Position numbers and translations under genes: made by a program. The notes under the pieces are model-generated. The model was given only the letters and a program-made list of their open reading frames with translations, ran no database searches and was not told the DNA's origin. This document shows positions 24,958 to 38,291 of a stretch of 64,000 nucleotides of DNA, one piece after another. The DNA comes from Whalleya microplaca (Eukaryota > Ascomycota > Sordariomycetes > Xylariales > Xylariaceae), in the NCBI GenBank assembly GCA_022497155.1, contig MU385715.1:62001-126000 (forward strand), read 5' to 3'. How positions within the stretch are numbered: position 1 is the first letter of the stretch; each line of letters starts with the position of its first letter.

Positions 24958-25150
24958 TCTGACACGCCGTAGCAGCGGGGTCACTAGGTGACCCCACTTA
25001 TAGATAAGATAGATAGATTAAATAAAGCGCGCACCTATATTAAAAGCTGCAGCTTTCGGCTATAGCTGTAAGGGTTTTCCTTCCATCATTATCATTTTTA
25101 TTTATTCACATTATTCTCACACACCCTTGATCTTTTATATCATTTTTGTT
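24958..25150 (+). promoter_or_regulatory. Little-mutated leader segment of copia K
   Basis: About 190 bp downstream of the LTR, a segment with retained CA/TG. It includes an inverted repeat (ggggtcac ... gtgacccc, 24979-24997), gctgcagc with neighbouring tagctgta-type repeats, and a pyrimidine-rich tail with ccttgat and catt motifs. It could be an untranslated leader that escaped RIP or a small later insertion; no second copy is in the window to decide. Confidence 0.4.
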
Positions 25151-25766
25151 CTTATAAATTAAAAGCTAATATTATTTATCGGCTAATTAAATAATAATAT
25201 TTAATTAAAGCTACATATAATTAGGGAAATAAAAAATGCGCTATCGTATACTAAAATATTAAAAATAATTATTAAATTATACGATACGAAATAATTATAT
25301 TAAAATATTATTAAATAATTTAATAAAAGCAGAACTTTCGGACAATAAAATCGAATTTACGTATAAGAAAATAAGCGATTAAAGTATAATTCCCCTAAAA
25401 GTATAAAAAATAGCAACAAATTTTAAACTATAATACAAATTAATTAATATTAAAAAAACTATTTAATATGTATTTAATAATATATTTCGTATAAATAATA
25501 ATAAAGATTTTATAAATAAATATATTAAAATAAACTTTATTTAATAGCCTTAATAATAAATTTAAGGGATAATCGGATTACTAATTTAAAATAATCTACC
25601 GTATATTTTATAAGGAATTATTTCTAATTTTTAAATAAAAAAGGTTTTAAATACCTAATAATATTATTATATAAAAATATTTAATTAAACTATATAATAT
25701 TATCGATAACCTTATAATTATTTCTATAATATAATAAACACTTAATAAATAACTACTTATATAATA

Positions 25767-25960
25767 AATGCTAGAAGTCTTTACGCGACAAATAGTCGAA
25801 AATTCCGCTTAACAAATACTAGAAGTCTTTACGCAACAAATAATCGAAAATCCCGCATAATAAATATTAAAAGTCCCTATATAATAAATAATTAAAAATC
25901 CCGTATAATAAATACTAGAAATCTTTATATAATAAATAATCGAAAACCTTACGCGATATT
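25767..25960 (+). repeat. 48-bp tandem repeat, about four units, in the gag-like region of copia K
   Basis: Units begin at 25767, 25815, 25863 and 25911, exactly 48 bp apart, with a decayed fifth. In frame each encodes 16 residues of the form LEVFTQQIVENPAQQI, with stops at the Gln positions in the more RIPed units. Because the period is a multiple of three and the units keep the frame, the array was part of a protein, probably a Gln-rich spacer in Gag. Confidence 0.82.
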
Positions 25961-26778
25961 TAATAAAACAACTAGAATAAAATGTCTAAAAATAAATACT
26001 TATATAATAAACAATTAAAAGTCCCGCGTTATACCCGGTAAAATAATTAAAATAAAGCGTCCGAAAATAAATAATAAATAAAACTATATAATAAGTCCTT
26101 TTAAAAATTAAATTTTTATAAAAGGTAAAAAATTTCCCCTAAAAATTTTATATAAATATATTAAAACGTTTAATTTATATAATAAATATTATATATAAAC
26201 TATTACGAACTCGGGTTATTTATAATAGTTTTATTAATCTATATAAAATGTTAATATTTTTTTTTTAAAAAAAACTATAACTATATTAAAAAATTATATA
26301 ATATTTTATATAATAAAATATAAATTTTTATTAACTATTTTCGACAGCTATAAATTATAAAAAACTAATATTATATAATATTTCTTAATATCTTTTTTAA
26401 CCGCGCGGAAAATTTCTACCTTAATTATATCGGCCCGGATAAAAAATAAAATAAAATATATAAAATAATAGATATATATTTTAAAACTAATTTTAACTAT
26501 AATATTTATTAAATAAATTAAATTACTTTTATTTTTATATAAACTAAAAAAAAATTCTAATAAAATAATAATAAAAGTATTAAAAACATTATTTAATTAA
26601 CTTTAATTTATATAGCGAGCGTTAAAAAACAAATATTAAAAAAACTTTTATTACGTATAGTAATTACTCGAATATATTATAAAATATTAAAACTCGAAAT
26701 AACTTTCGTATATTAAAAACAAATATACGAAATACTATTTTTTAATTTATAAATATCGCTTTAAGTAATAATAAATAA

Positions 26779-28295
26779 TGTAATAGGGCAAGGGGATTAC
26801 GGGTATTAATAGCAGCTTAGGAGCCACTAGAAGCCCCCTAAAGCCACGTTATAAAACACTTTATAAGGTATTTATAAGGCATTCCATAAGGCAATTTACA
26901 GTAGATTATATACCTATATTTAACTAACCTTTTTTCTTACATCTCTTTCACTTTTTTACTATAAATATTATTAAATAGTTAAACAGTTATATATATATAG
27001 CTCTAGCAGCTAATATATACTTATTTTTAATTTAATATCTCACTTTCGCTTTACCCCGACACCTGGTCTTAATACATTTAGCTCCCCCGGATAAGCTTTA
27101 ATTTTCTTGCCTTTTAATTAATCGAGTAAAATAATCTTTTTATATCACACGTTACGGAGGCATAAAATTCACTAGCAATAGCCACTTGAAATATATTTAT
27201 TATTAAATTTATTTTTACACGCGAACTATTTTATTTTAATTTTATCTAATAGCTACTTATCTTTTATATAAATTAAACTAAGTTATATATTCGATCGATA
27301 GCTAGCTAGCTACTTTTATCTATATTATATCCACATTACTTATTACTTACGATTTACGAATTTTCTTCTTTTATATAAAATACTAAAAATATAAAGCGCG
27401 ATAATACTAGAAACACTAAACCGTATATTTTTATATATAAACCTGTTTATTTTATATAGGTAATAATAATAAGTTAATTATATTATTAATATATAGCTAA
27501 ATATAGCTAGCTATTAATATATATATAATTTATATAAATGACGATATCGGATGACACCTTTTTACACACCTTGATATACCACATCACTTAAATGCCACCT
27601 TTAGTAGCAAGGGAGGCTGTCAGCTGCTGCTACTGCTGCTGCTGCTAATAGCTATGGCTAGCTGACCTGCTGTCACTTGCTGTCAGCTGCTAGGGAGGCT
27701 TACAGGGAGGTTAGCTGACCTGACCTGCTGCTGCTGATAGCTGTGGCTATCTGACCTGTTGAAAGCCGTGGCTAGCTATGGCTAGTAGACCTGTTATCAC
27801 CTGACCTCCTGCTGCTGCTGCTGCTGATAGCTGTGGCTATCTGACCTGTTACCCTAAGGTCCCTGGGGTGAAAAATTTTTTTTTTTTTCAGATCTGAAGG
27901 TCAGGCATTCAAGTGTGGGGCGTGTTTTCATTTTTCATTTTTTTTTTTTTTTTAGATTTTTCAGCTGCGTGGACGCTAGCTGAAAAATCAGGGAGGGATG
28001 TAATGGGGCAAGGGGATTACGGGTATTAACAGCAGCTTAGGAGCCATTAAAAGCCCCCTAAAGCCACGTTATAAAATATTTCACAAGGTATTTATAAGGC
28101 ATTCTATAAGGCAATTTACAGTGGATTATATACCTATATTTAACTGACTTTTTCTCTTATATCTCCTTTACTTTTTTACTATAAATATTATTAAATAATT
28201 AGACAATTATATATATATAGTTTTAGCAGTTAATATACACTCATTTTTAACTTAATATCTCACTTTCGCTTTACCCCGACACCTTGCCTTAATAT
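26779..28295 (+). mobile_element. TRIM T4: complete 1.5-kb non-coding LTR element inside copia K
   Basis: 5' LTR 26779-27075 and 3' LTR 27999-28295, both 297 bp. Flanks are aataa (26774-26778) and aataa (28296-28300), a perfect target duplication. After the 5' LTR comes tttagctccccc (a RIPed TGG primer-binding site); before the 3' LTR stands agggaggga, a polypurine tract. The 923-bp interior has an AT-rich first half and a CTG-rich second half, with no gag or pol. The size and LTR-PBS-PPT-LTR plan define a terminal-repeat retrotransposon in miniature. It must be mobilised by proteins from another element. Confidence 0.92.
27600..27870 (+). repeat. CTG-rich repeats in the TRIM interior
   Basis: Runs of ctg triplets (for example 27623-27645 and 27811-27826) alternate with repeats of the form gatagctgtggctatctgacctgtt, two to three times, and variants with ggctagctatggctag. 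CA/TG sites are well preserved here. The equivalent regions at 16740-17016 (minus) and 42310-42520 carry the same repeats but with many CTG turned into TTA or CTA. The array does not encode a clear protein; GGCTAGC-type palindromes could form hairpins. Confidence 0.8.
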
Positions 28296-28599
28296 AATAA
28301 AAGGTTAATATAATATATATATAATAAAATATTAAATATTAACTATATTAACCGATAATATAAATTTAATTATAAAAACCGATAAAAATAACCGTTTAAT
28401 AAAAATAAATAATCCTATATTATATTACCGATAAAACGGGAAAATAAAATACCTTTTAAATTATTACTTTTCCGAACTTTATATATAATATTATAAAATA
28501 AGAAATATTTTATATATAAAAAAGTCGAATACTAGTTAATAAATTATTTAAAATTAAAAAAAACGTACGAAAGTTTAATACTTATAAATATATTAAACT

Positions 28600-30250
28600 T
28601 TAAAATAAAAAGTATCGTATAAAAAGTTTAATATATATTTTATGAAGTACGAAAAAAAACTATAATTATAAAATATATATAAAACCGATAAGTTAAATTT
28701 TAAAAATGAAATTTAATTTAATTACTTAATAAATTTTATATTTTTTTACCGTATAATAGGCGGAAATATTTATATAGCCTTTAAAACTATAAAAATAATT
28801 TAGTTTATATTATAAGATTTATATAATATAATATATTAAAATAAATTATAAAATATAAAAATAGCGAAGTTTTTTATCATAAAAAAACTATAAATGCTAA
28901 CGTATTTTAAAAAAACTTAAATATTAATATTATATAAAAACTAAAGTTTATATATATTAAATTTAATCCGTACGAAACTATTTTTTTAATTAGTACGATA
29001 TAAATAAAAAACCTTTTAAAATAAATTATATATTATATTTTAAAAACGTTAATACCGTTTTTATTTTCGCTTTAAAACGCCGATAACCTAAAAATATATT
29101 TTAATAATATTTTTAATATTATTATATAGCCAGATAATAAAATAATTCCTATAATATAGAAATAAAAATATCCGTTTTTTAACGTTAGTTATATAAAAAT
29201 TAAAATATTTTTTATAAAAACGGAATTTAAAAAATTATACCGCCGTTTTAAATACTCTTATATAAAACGGTTATATAAGTTTTTTAAAAATATAAGCTAT
29301 AATAATACTAAAAAACTTATATTAAAAAAATACGGAAATTTTACTATTAATATTAATTATACGACCCTATTTTTAAAAAGTTTAAATTTTTACTAAAAAA
29401 CGAAAGTTATTTTAACTATAAAGTTATTATAAATGTCGTACGATTAAAGAATCGGAATATTTTATATATTATTAATATAAATATAAGCTTTTAGGCGGCT
29501 ATATTCCTTAAGTTTTTATTTATACGAAATATTTAAAACGTATTACATAAATATTAAATATATACCTATATCGGACTATTAAATTATATTATATATAATC
29601 CCGGTATAAATTTCGCATTTAAAAAATTTCGGAATGACGCGAAAATTATAAATATCTTATGTAAAAAAATGCCAGTTAAAATATATTAAGTAATAAAAAA
29701 AGTCGAATGTTTATACGTATTACTAAAACGGATATACGATATACTAAAAATAAAAGTTAAATATTATATAAATAATAAAATTATTTTATAAATAATAATT
29801 AAAGCTTTAAACGATATAACTAAATTAAATAATATCGTTTTTATATTTTTAGTTTTTAAAATATACCTAAAAATTAACTAAGCCTTATTATTATTACCAG
29901 ATATTATATAATAAATAAAAACGATATAAAAAGTAATAAAAATATTAAAAAATATTTATATAGAAATTAAAATTAATCGAGCGATTAATATATAAAATAA
30001 ACCAAATATATACGAAATATTATTTCTACCGCTTAAAAGCGAAATTTTAATTTAAAGAAAGAACTAAGGTTAAAAAAAGCCGTATAAAATTAAAGAAATT
30101 AAAAATTATACCGTTATAATAAATATAATAAATAATTTAATTAAATTCCGCGCGATATATATTAAGCTTTATTACTATATAAAAAAGGATATATTATTAA
30201 AAGATTTAAAAAATACTTATATAATTGTACCGGTATAACTAAAATAAATA
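28600..30250 (+). pseudogene. Integrase region of copia K (broken)
   Basis: Plus-strand frame after TRIM T4. Near 29740-29900 it gives YYINNKIIL then IIIKALNDITKLNNIV and FLVFKIYLKIN, matching the (M)AVKAxNDTAGPxGLVPTLLVFGxYPR block typical of fungal Ty1/copia integrases. Further on, YEILFLPLKSEILI and KPYKIKEIKNYTVIINI fit the C-terminal S(D)VLVWRE and GPYKL blocks. Stops fall at Gln/Trp positions. The catalytic residues lie earlier (29000-29650), where decay is too heavy for me to place them. Confidence 0.82.
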
Positions 30251-30359
30251 TAGCTAAAACAATATAAAAAATTAAGAAGAAATGCCGCACGATAGCTTTT
30301 TATTAATAACATATAATAATTTATTAATGCTATATATTAATTTATAAAAAAAATAATTA

Positions 30360-30779
30360 CTAACTAGCGGTTAAGTTATAATATAATAATGTTATTATTA
30401 TTTTTAACGCTCCGTTTGAAAAATTAAATACTATAAAAATTAATGTATTAATAATTTAAAAAATATTTCGTTTTATATAATATAACGCAAAAAAGTATTA
30501 AAATTTATAGATATATTTAATATAAATAATATAAAAAATTAAAAATAAATAAATTAAGCTAATTAAAAAGTTGCGACTTATTATATAAAGATATAAAAAT
30601 AACAGGAAAATTTTTATTTTTATTTAAGCTTTAATAATTTAAAAAATAAACTAATATATAATATTAATAATAAAGCTAATATTTATATTATATTATAGCG
30701 CGATAAAAAAACTCCGAAATATTACTTAAGCTTATATATAAGTTATAAATAAACTAATAAAAATTATTATTATATAATT
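30360..30779 (+). pseudogene. Copia K reverse transcriptase, first part (cut by gypsy I)
   Basis: The frame gives LAVKL*YNNVIIIFNAPFEK, then TIKINVLII*KIFRFI*Y, matching the A-x-KLRxDGxITTPGAPFExSD and EIxxLIxxGVF segments that open fungal copia RTs. It runs to the gypsy I insertion; the target duplication taatt occupies 30775-30779 and is repeated at 39142-39146, after which RT resumes. Confidence 0.82.
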
Positions 30780-30953
30780 TAATATAAAATGTATGGGGTG
30801 AAATAATATATTATACGAAAGATAAAGATCTAGTATTTAAGTTATAGTTCCGTTATAACCTAAATGTTTAGGATCTTTTATTTTTCTTATTTACCTTATC
30901 TTATCTAAGTTAAGCTAGCCTTAAAGGATAGGGGCCCGTAAGGTTCCGTATTA
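30780..30953 (-). repeat. 3' LTR of gypsy I
   Basis: 174 bp, same length as the other LTR of this element. The plus strand reads taatataaa...ccgtatta; ends are taata/tatta rather than TG/CA, probably because RIP changed them. Contains ggggcccgtaag and aagctagcctta blocks present in all four copies. Confidence 0.9.
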
Positions 30954-33589
30954 AATGCCGGGAGATAAAAAAAACTTTATTGCTTTTAATAAATCCCTTT
31001 AAAACTAGAATCTAAGATTTACGGGAGCGACCTTTAAGTCACTTATTAATTATAATTTTATCAGAGGCTAAATTAGGGTTAGCTTAAACGTTTACCTTAC
31101 ATAATATTGCCTTTTTACGCGGCCGGCTACGGGCTTTTTTAGACATAGTTTCGTTATCGTCTTTAATTTCCGCTTTATCTTTAGCCTGTTTTATTGTTAT
31201 ATATTTTTTTTAGCGTTTCTAATATTCGGTAATAAGTTCCGGTAACTTGCGTAATTATTGTTTTAATTTTTAGTTATTATTATAATATTTATACCTTTTT
31301 TATTTTACCAGATAGTTAAATCCGTTACGCTTACAGTTTAAGGTATACTTTATAATGATTTCGATTTTATAGCTGTTTCTGTTTTTTTCGTCCGAGTTTT
31401 TTTGTTTGTCTTTAACAGGTTTAAAAGGCGGCGCGTGCCTATAAAAAGGTTTTCGCTATTAGGTTTAAGTAATAAATAAGCTACTGAAATAATAAAGTAA
31501 ATGCCGATATCTTTATTACCGAAATCGAGTTTATACGTAAGACGTTTTATATGTCTTTTGATTTTTTATAGTCCGTGCTGCTATTACGAGTACTTTTTAA
31601 AAGGCTTATCGGGTAAATAATATCCGTTATATAAGTTTAAATATATTTTATCGCCTTCGTTAAATTTTATAGCTTTATATTTAGTATTATATAAGCGTTT
31701 GGCTTAAGCTACGGCGAAATTTATAAATAGTTTAGTATTTTTACGGAAATGTTCTTTAAAAAATCGAATGTTTTGGTATTTTTCTGTATTTACAGTAATT
31801 AAGGCGTTGTTAGGTTTAGGTAGCTTAAATTCGAATAGCTATTTATATACGGAAGATTTAATTATATTAGAATATACGCTATTAAGGTTTTATTATAATA
31901 CGGGTATAAGATTTACTTAATTAAGCTCGGGATTTATAAAAACGTAATATCAAATAGCTATTTCGACTATTTGGTTTTTCCGTTTAAAGAGTTTATCGCT
32001 TTATAAATAATAAATAATAGTTATTAATAGTTTAGCTTTAAAAGCTTTTTATAGTGCTTTTTAAAAAGCTAATATAAATTTGCAATCGCGATCGGAAATA
32101 ATGCCGCTAAGTACTCCCTAATCCGAAAGTAGTAATTATTTAACTAATATAATCCCTTAGTTCTTAGCGATATATCTTTTATTTTTTAAAATTAAAAGCG
32201 TTCGTTTAAAAGTCGTATAAGTAATTGTTATTAAAAAATCGTAATACTTTTTATTTATGCCGTCCAGTTACTATAGCGTATTTTTAGATACGACTTTAAA
32301 TAGTTCCGTAATAAAATTTATAGCGATAATACGTATCGGTAAAAGATTTTCCGGTCGGATTAATTAATAATTTTCTGCTGTTTTATCGCAATTGATTTAA
32401 CAGAGGTTATACGCCAGGTAATATTTAATATAAGCCTTAATTTAATAAGTTTTACAGGCGATCGCGTAATTTTCTAGCTCGGCTAATATATATTCCGTAT
32501 TTTAATAATGTTTATTATTATATACTATAGCTAAAAATTTTCCGATTAAATTATACGAGATATATAGGCGATATTTATTCTATCGGTTTATATTATAAAT
32601 TAGCCTATTAATAATCGCAAATAAATAGCCAGGCTTTAAAAATAATTTAACATTTTCGTTATCCTTTTAAAATCTTTCGAAAATCTTACGGAATTTAAAG
32701 TTTTTAGCGTACGTATCGATAAATTTTCTTTATATATCCTTTTTTATTACTGTTTCGTTTATTAATTAAATCTAATCTAAAATCGGTTTTTTATTCGAGT
32801 ATTATAGCTTCTCGTTTTTATTATAAATATTAGTTATATTATATAAGCGGCTAAATGCGTCCGGTATAAAATTAAAGCGTTCCGGAATATAATAAACCTA
32901 AAAACTATATTAAAAGAAATAAATAAACGCGTTAATTAATCGATAGTTCGCGCGATTTATAAATAATATTATTAGAAATGTTTAGTCTATAATACCCTTA
33001 GTTACGAAATAGTCGGTAAGAATTATTATCGGGTATTTGTAAACTTTAACTATAATATAAAACTAGCGTATTACTTAAATAAAATAAGCTACTTCTAATT
33101 CGGATAGCCCGTATTTAGTTTTCGCTTAAAATAAATATCGGCTAAGGAATATAATTAGTTCGATTTAGGTACTCGGGATAATAGTATTCAGTTTTTATAC
33201 GTAATTATTCTTAATATAAAAAAATATAACGCCGAACTTTCGTTTAATTAAACCGTTAATTTAAGCGTATAGAATTTTTTCCGGGTTATAATAATATAAT
33301 ATTATTTCGCGATAAATAATGTTTTATACCGAATCGAACGATAGCTTTTTTTTTTTCGTAAGTTTGTAAAAAATCGTACGTATATAAGCTAAACGTTTTC
33401 CGAGGTTTTTTATTAAAAGCTTGCCCTACTTTCGTCCTTCGGCTAAAAACGTAATTTTACGCTTTTATAAAGGCTCCGACAACTAGGCGTAATATAGTAT
33501 AAAGAAGCGAAAAAATCTACTGGCTTTTAAATATTATTTAAAGGCTTTTAGCTACCGAGGGAAATCGAGATTGCAAAATATAGCTATAC

Positions 33590-33785
33590 GTTTTTTAATA
33601 CTTATAAAACCGAAAGCGTTAATATAAAATTCCAATAGCTTAATTAAAAAGTAACCGAAAAAAGATTTAGCTAATAAAAGAAATATTCGCTTAAACTAAA
33701 ACAAACCGAAGATCGAGCGCAAATAATATATATATTCCTTTTTTATATCGGAATAAATAATAATATTATTTATAAACGCGCGATA
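33590..33785 (-). pseudogene. Reverse transcriptase core of gypsy I (broken)
   Basis: On the minus strand: AFINNIIIYSDIKKEYIYYL, then RSIFGLF, then LAKSFFGYFLIKLLEFYINAFG. This is the AYIDDIIIFSxTxEEHxxHL, LxxxKSFxGYPSVxLLGxxVDxxG order of a well-known fungal Ty3/gypsy RT group. The catalytic DD reads NN. Confidence 0.88.
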
Positions 33786-36700
33786 AAAACGCCGATACTT
33801 TAGTAAAAGTTTGTTTATATATCGCTAAATATACATTAAAAAATTACGAAATTTTATAAACGTAATAATCGATTGCTTTAGTTTTTTAAAGCTAACGACT
33901 ATAAATCGGTCTTTATATTTCGGGTATATCTTAAATTAGTAAAAGAATGAGATAACGTTTACTATACTAATTTATTTTTTATTTCGTAATATAGCTATAA
34001 CTTTTACCTACAAAAGTAATAAGTAATTATTAAATATAGCTACCTTATTTAAAACTTGCAAATCGATTATAGATTAAGCTTTTTATTTTCTCTTAACGTA
34101 GCGATAGGTAAGGAAAGCCGGGATTATAAAAAGCGTAGGTTTTTCGACTTATTTTATACAGCTTTATTTATACAACTTATCGAAAATCTTATCGAGCTTA
34201 CTTTTATCCTTATAGCTTAAGGAATATAACCGATTGCTAACTTTATAATTTTATTAATTATTTACTAAAGGGATTTTTATTATATTTTTTTCCGGGATAT
34301 CAATAATGCTTTAATCTGTTTATATTTTAAGGAATTTTTCGATAATGCGTAGGATTTTCTCGCTAGCTTAAACGTTTTTATTAAAAATATAATATCTTAT
34401 ATCGGTAATAACTTTTAGTAGGTCGGATAGCTTTTTAATTCCTAGTAATAAATACACTTCTGGGATTTTTAATCGGGGATTATTTTATGCGGGTTTATTA
34501 GTTTATTCGATAGCGCTAAATACCGTATTTATTAAAAGGGTATTTAACGGCGTTACTGATATAAGTCCCGTATCCGAAACTATATCCGATATATTTCGTT
34601 CGCTTATTAAAAATATTATATCGGTAGCTAAAGCTTTTATTATAGAGGTAAATATAAATTCGTTATTTATAGCGAATATATCTAGTATCTAAAAATTTGC
34701 GGGAATAATTAGGCCTATAGTTTTAGTCCCGGTTACGTTAGCTATTAAAATAGCCGCTAAATAGCTTGCAATAGCTACTATTTTTAAGCAGCCTTTTTAA
34801 AACGCCGGAAGGTATTTTTTATCGGTATATTTGCCTATCGAACTTATTTTAATACTTTTATAAATATTTAAGTTATCTTTCGATATGTTTTTTAATATTA
34901 TAGAATACGGGGTTATAAATATAATAATTATACTAACTGCTATATAATAATTTAGCGTAAAGCTGAAATTCCGGTTATTAGAAAACGATATATAATAATA
35001 AGGCGTTATTATAGTCTGCCTAAAAGTAAGGGTTAAATTCTGTAATAAAATAATTTTGCGGCTATATAGTTATATATTATACGTAATATCGAATAAAATA
35101 TTAAAATCCGGAACCGTTTCTAGTTTTAAGGTTCGGTTATTATACCAGATTACGCCCTAGTATTTATCGAGAAAGTTATTTCTTAATAGTATATAAGATT
35201 CGATATTTTAGTTTAATATTTAACTATAATATATAAATTTAATAACGACGGGATTTTTTTTATTATTTACTCTAAATAGATAGAAAATAAACGTAACGTA
35301 CCGTATACATCTTATTTTTTTTTTGCTAACTTTTTTAATTTTACCTTTTTAATATTTAATAATATAGTTTAAAGTCTCCAGAAATTTAGCAGTAATTAAC
35401 GTCTATTTTATTCCGGGATTAAAATAAATAAAACATTTCTATCTTTCTTGCTATATACGGTATTTCGCCCGCAAGTATATATATTATAAATATAAAAATT
35501 TCTTTACGTTTTCGCCGGGAGGAGCCACGCGAAATTCCGTTTTACCTACTTTCTGCTTTTTTATTTCGGTTACTATAGATTTAAATAAAGCGCAGTTATT
35601 TTTTTATATTACGAAAGCAAAATTTTTTTAAACTTATAAAAAATATTCTTACTGTTATTTTTATCGCTATCGGACTCGCTAAAGTTATAATAAACCTTAC
35701 TATCGGTATTTTTTTTTTATTTAGCTTATTTTTAGCTAAAAAGGCTATATTATTAAAGCCGTTTTTATTATATAAATTAACGTCCGCGAGATATGCCTAT
35801 TTTTCCGGAGCCTTATATTTCGTTTCTTTTGCTTTTTTACGCTATTCCGCGGCCTTCGCCTTTCCGCAGTCCTTTAAGTATATAAACAGTTTATTACGAA
35901 AGGGGCACTTTATAAAACAAAAGTTATATATATATCTAAATAAAAAAAAATTAAAGAGAGTATTTAATAGCTCGGTTAGACGTAAAACGTAATGGCGCGT
36001 ATATATCTTTTTACGTCTTTATAAGGCGAACTTGCGTACGTAATACTTATATTCGATAGTTATATCGAATATAAAATATCCGTATTCCGATTTCCTATCT
36101 AATAAAAATGTCAATTCCGAATAAACGTCGGAGTCGTTCGCGTAAAATATTTAATACTGATTTTCCGAGCTAAAGTTTTTTAAGTCGGACTTATTTACAT
36201 TTGCCAGATACGTTTATTCCGAACGCTACTTTTCCTTTTTGTTATTTCTATTATATTTACAGGTTTTCCGACGCTTGCATTATTTATTCCTACATTCGGA
36301 TTTATTTTTATTTCTAGATTTCTTTTTACCTAAATTTTTTTAAGGCTTAAACAACTTATCGTATCGGAATAAACAATCGCGCTTAAACGACCGATCGCAT
36401 TTAAATAATTTATAATTTAACCGCCGCTTGTTTCGCTTTTAGAAATTTTTATTTTTGCGATTATATTTTTATTTAATAAAGTTTACGTAGCGCTTTATTA
36501 CGGCGTCGAAAAAAATAAGGCGCTATTAATTAACGTAATATATATAATCGGCTAAAGTTTCGACCGGGTTTAACATATATAAATATTATTTAATAGGAAA
36601 ATTTATATTACCTTATATTTATATTATAACTCCCTATTAATTAATATTATTTAAGGCTAAAATCTTTATAGCTTTCGCGTAATATAACTTTTTTTAGATA

Positions 36701-38267
36701 TATTAAATTATAGCTTTATCGTTACGCGCGATATTTTCTAAATAAAGCTAATATATATTAAATCTTTTAATAGCTTTTACCGGGAATAATATAAATCGTT
36801 TAATAAGCTTAAATAAATTACTTTCTAATTTATATTTACAAAACTTTTATCGATTACTTTCTATTAGTTCGGCTATCTATTAAAATATACCTATAAATAA
36901 TAATAATATCTGCTAAAGCGCTATAATTTATTTAGCGTTATTTTTTCGAGTCTTTTCGTTCTCGAAAAATAAATATATTTATTTATAAAAACTAAATATA
37001 TCTATAAACATTAAAGCGTTTTAACTCGTTACTATACCTTAATTGCTAAAATTATATCGATTGGGGTTAAAATAACTAATATTTTCGCGTTTTAGTTTAT
37101 AGCGCCCGCTTTTTTCCGACAATTTTATCGAAAAGGGTATATTCTCGTAACCGCGATAGTAATTTTTACTGTTTTTACCGGGACTTTTACTGGGATCTCT
37201 AGGTAGTTTTTTAAGATGCGGTAGCAAATTAGATCCTCGGTATATACTTAAGGGGTAGCTAAATCGCGGGAGCTAGGAAAAATATTACGGCTAAGCGAAT
37301 AAAACCGGCTATAGAAATTACTACGAGTATAAAAATTATTACAGGATAAGAAAAATTTAAGGCGTAATAAATTACGGGGTTTATATAAATTAGAAATAAG
37401 TTCTAAAGTTTTAACCCGACTATAACGCGTTTAAATAATATAGCGCTTGCTAATAAAGTACGTATAAAAATAATTACGGTACGGGGTTATTTGGCGGGAA
37501 ATTAAAAACATATAGCTTTAAGAAGCACGTATATAAATTAGTTATAAACGTTATATCGCTTGCCGTAATAGCCGCGAGTACTATATTTAGCTATCCGTTA
37601 ATCTAATTAAACTGATTATTAAACTATATATTTATTTCTATAACTCGCGTATCGGTACTATTTTATTACTGCTATATCATTTTAGTAAAGTTTTCTAAAT
37701 ATTATAATATAATAAAGTTATTACCTAGTTTTTTTAGCTACTATACGCCTTACGCTTCCGCGCTAAAGGTATACGAGTAGTTGCGTTTTTTACTCTTCTT
37801 TTTGTTTTTACCTACAGGTTTTGCTTCTCGTAAATTCTATAGTATACAAATATTTACGTTAGCTAAGTTTTTAAATTTCTGGTACTATATCTCGCTTTTA
37901 TTATCGGTTTCGCGCGATCGGGCTATATCTCGCTATAATAGCGGTATGTACCGGGATAGTTACTTTATGGGTAACATAAATAAAGGAATACTAAAGTAAG
38001 TAACTAAAAGCAAACCTAAAGGCCGAGCCGATTAGCTAAAAAACACGTTCGGGTTTTTCTGCGGGGATTTAAAGCCTGTATTTTAGTTATTATTTTATAA
38101 AAAAATGCCGGGAATAAAACTAGCTATAATGCTAGCTTTTTTTAATTAAATAATATATAAATATATAAAGGAGTAAATATAATACCGGGTATATATAAAT
38201 AACAAAACTTTATAAAATATATAAAAAAACTTATAAAATCGAATGTAATAAAACTTTATAGAAATAT

Positions 38268-38291
38268 GTATATATATATATATATATATAA
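38268..38291. repeat. TA microsatellite
   Basis: A run of alternating T and A near the 5' end of gypsy I. Probably produced by RIP (CA and TG runs become TA) followed by slippage. Confidence 0.7.

Noticed and set aside
25767..25960. Possible CRISPR-like array of 48-bp periodicity
   Set aside because: Units are contiguous with no unique spacers, keep a reading frame and lie in a retrotransposon of a eukaryote.
27850..27870. Possible telomeric repeat (accctaagg)
   Set aside because: A single occurrence inside the TRIM interior, repeated once per TRIM copy, not a tandem array.
26779..28295. Initially considered two independent small repeats around a CTG block
   Set aside because: Equal direct repeats, primer-binding site, polypurine tract and perfect target duplication make it one LTR element.
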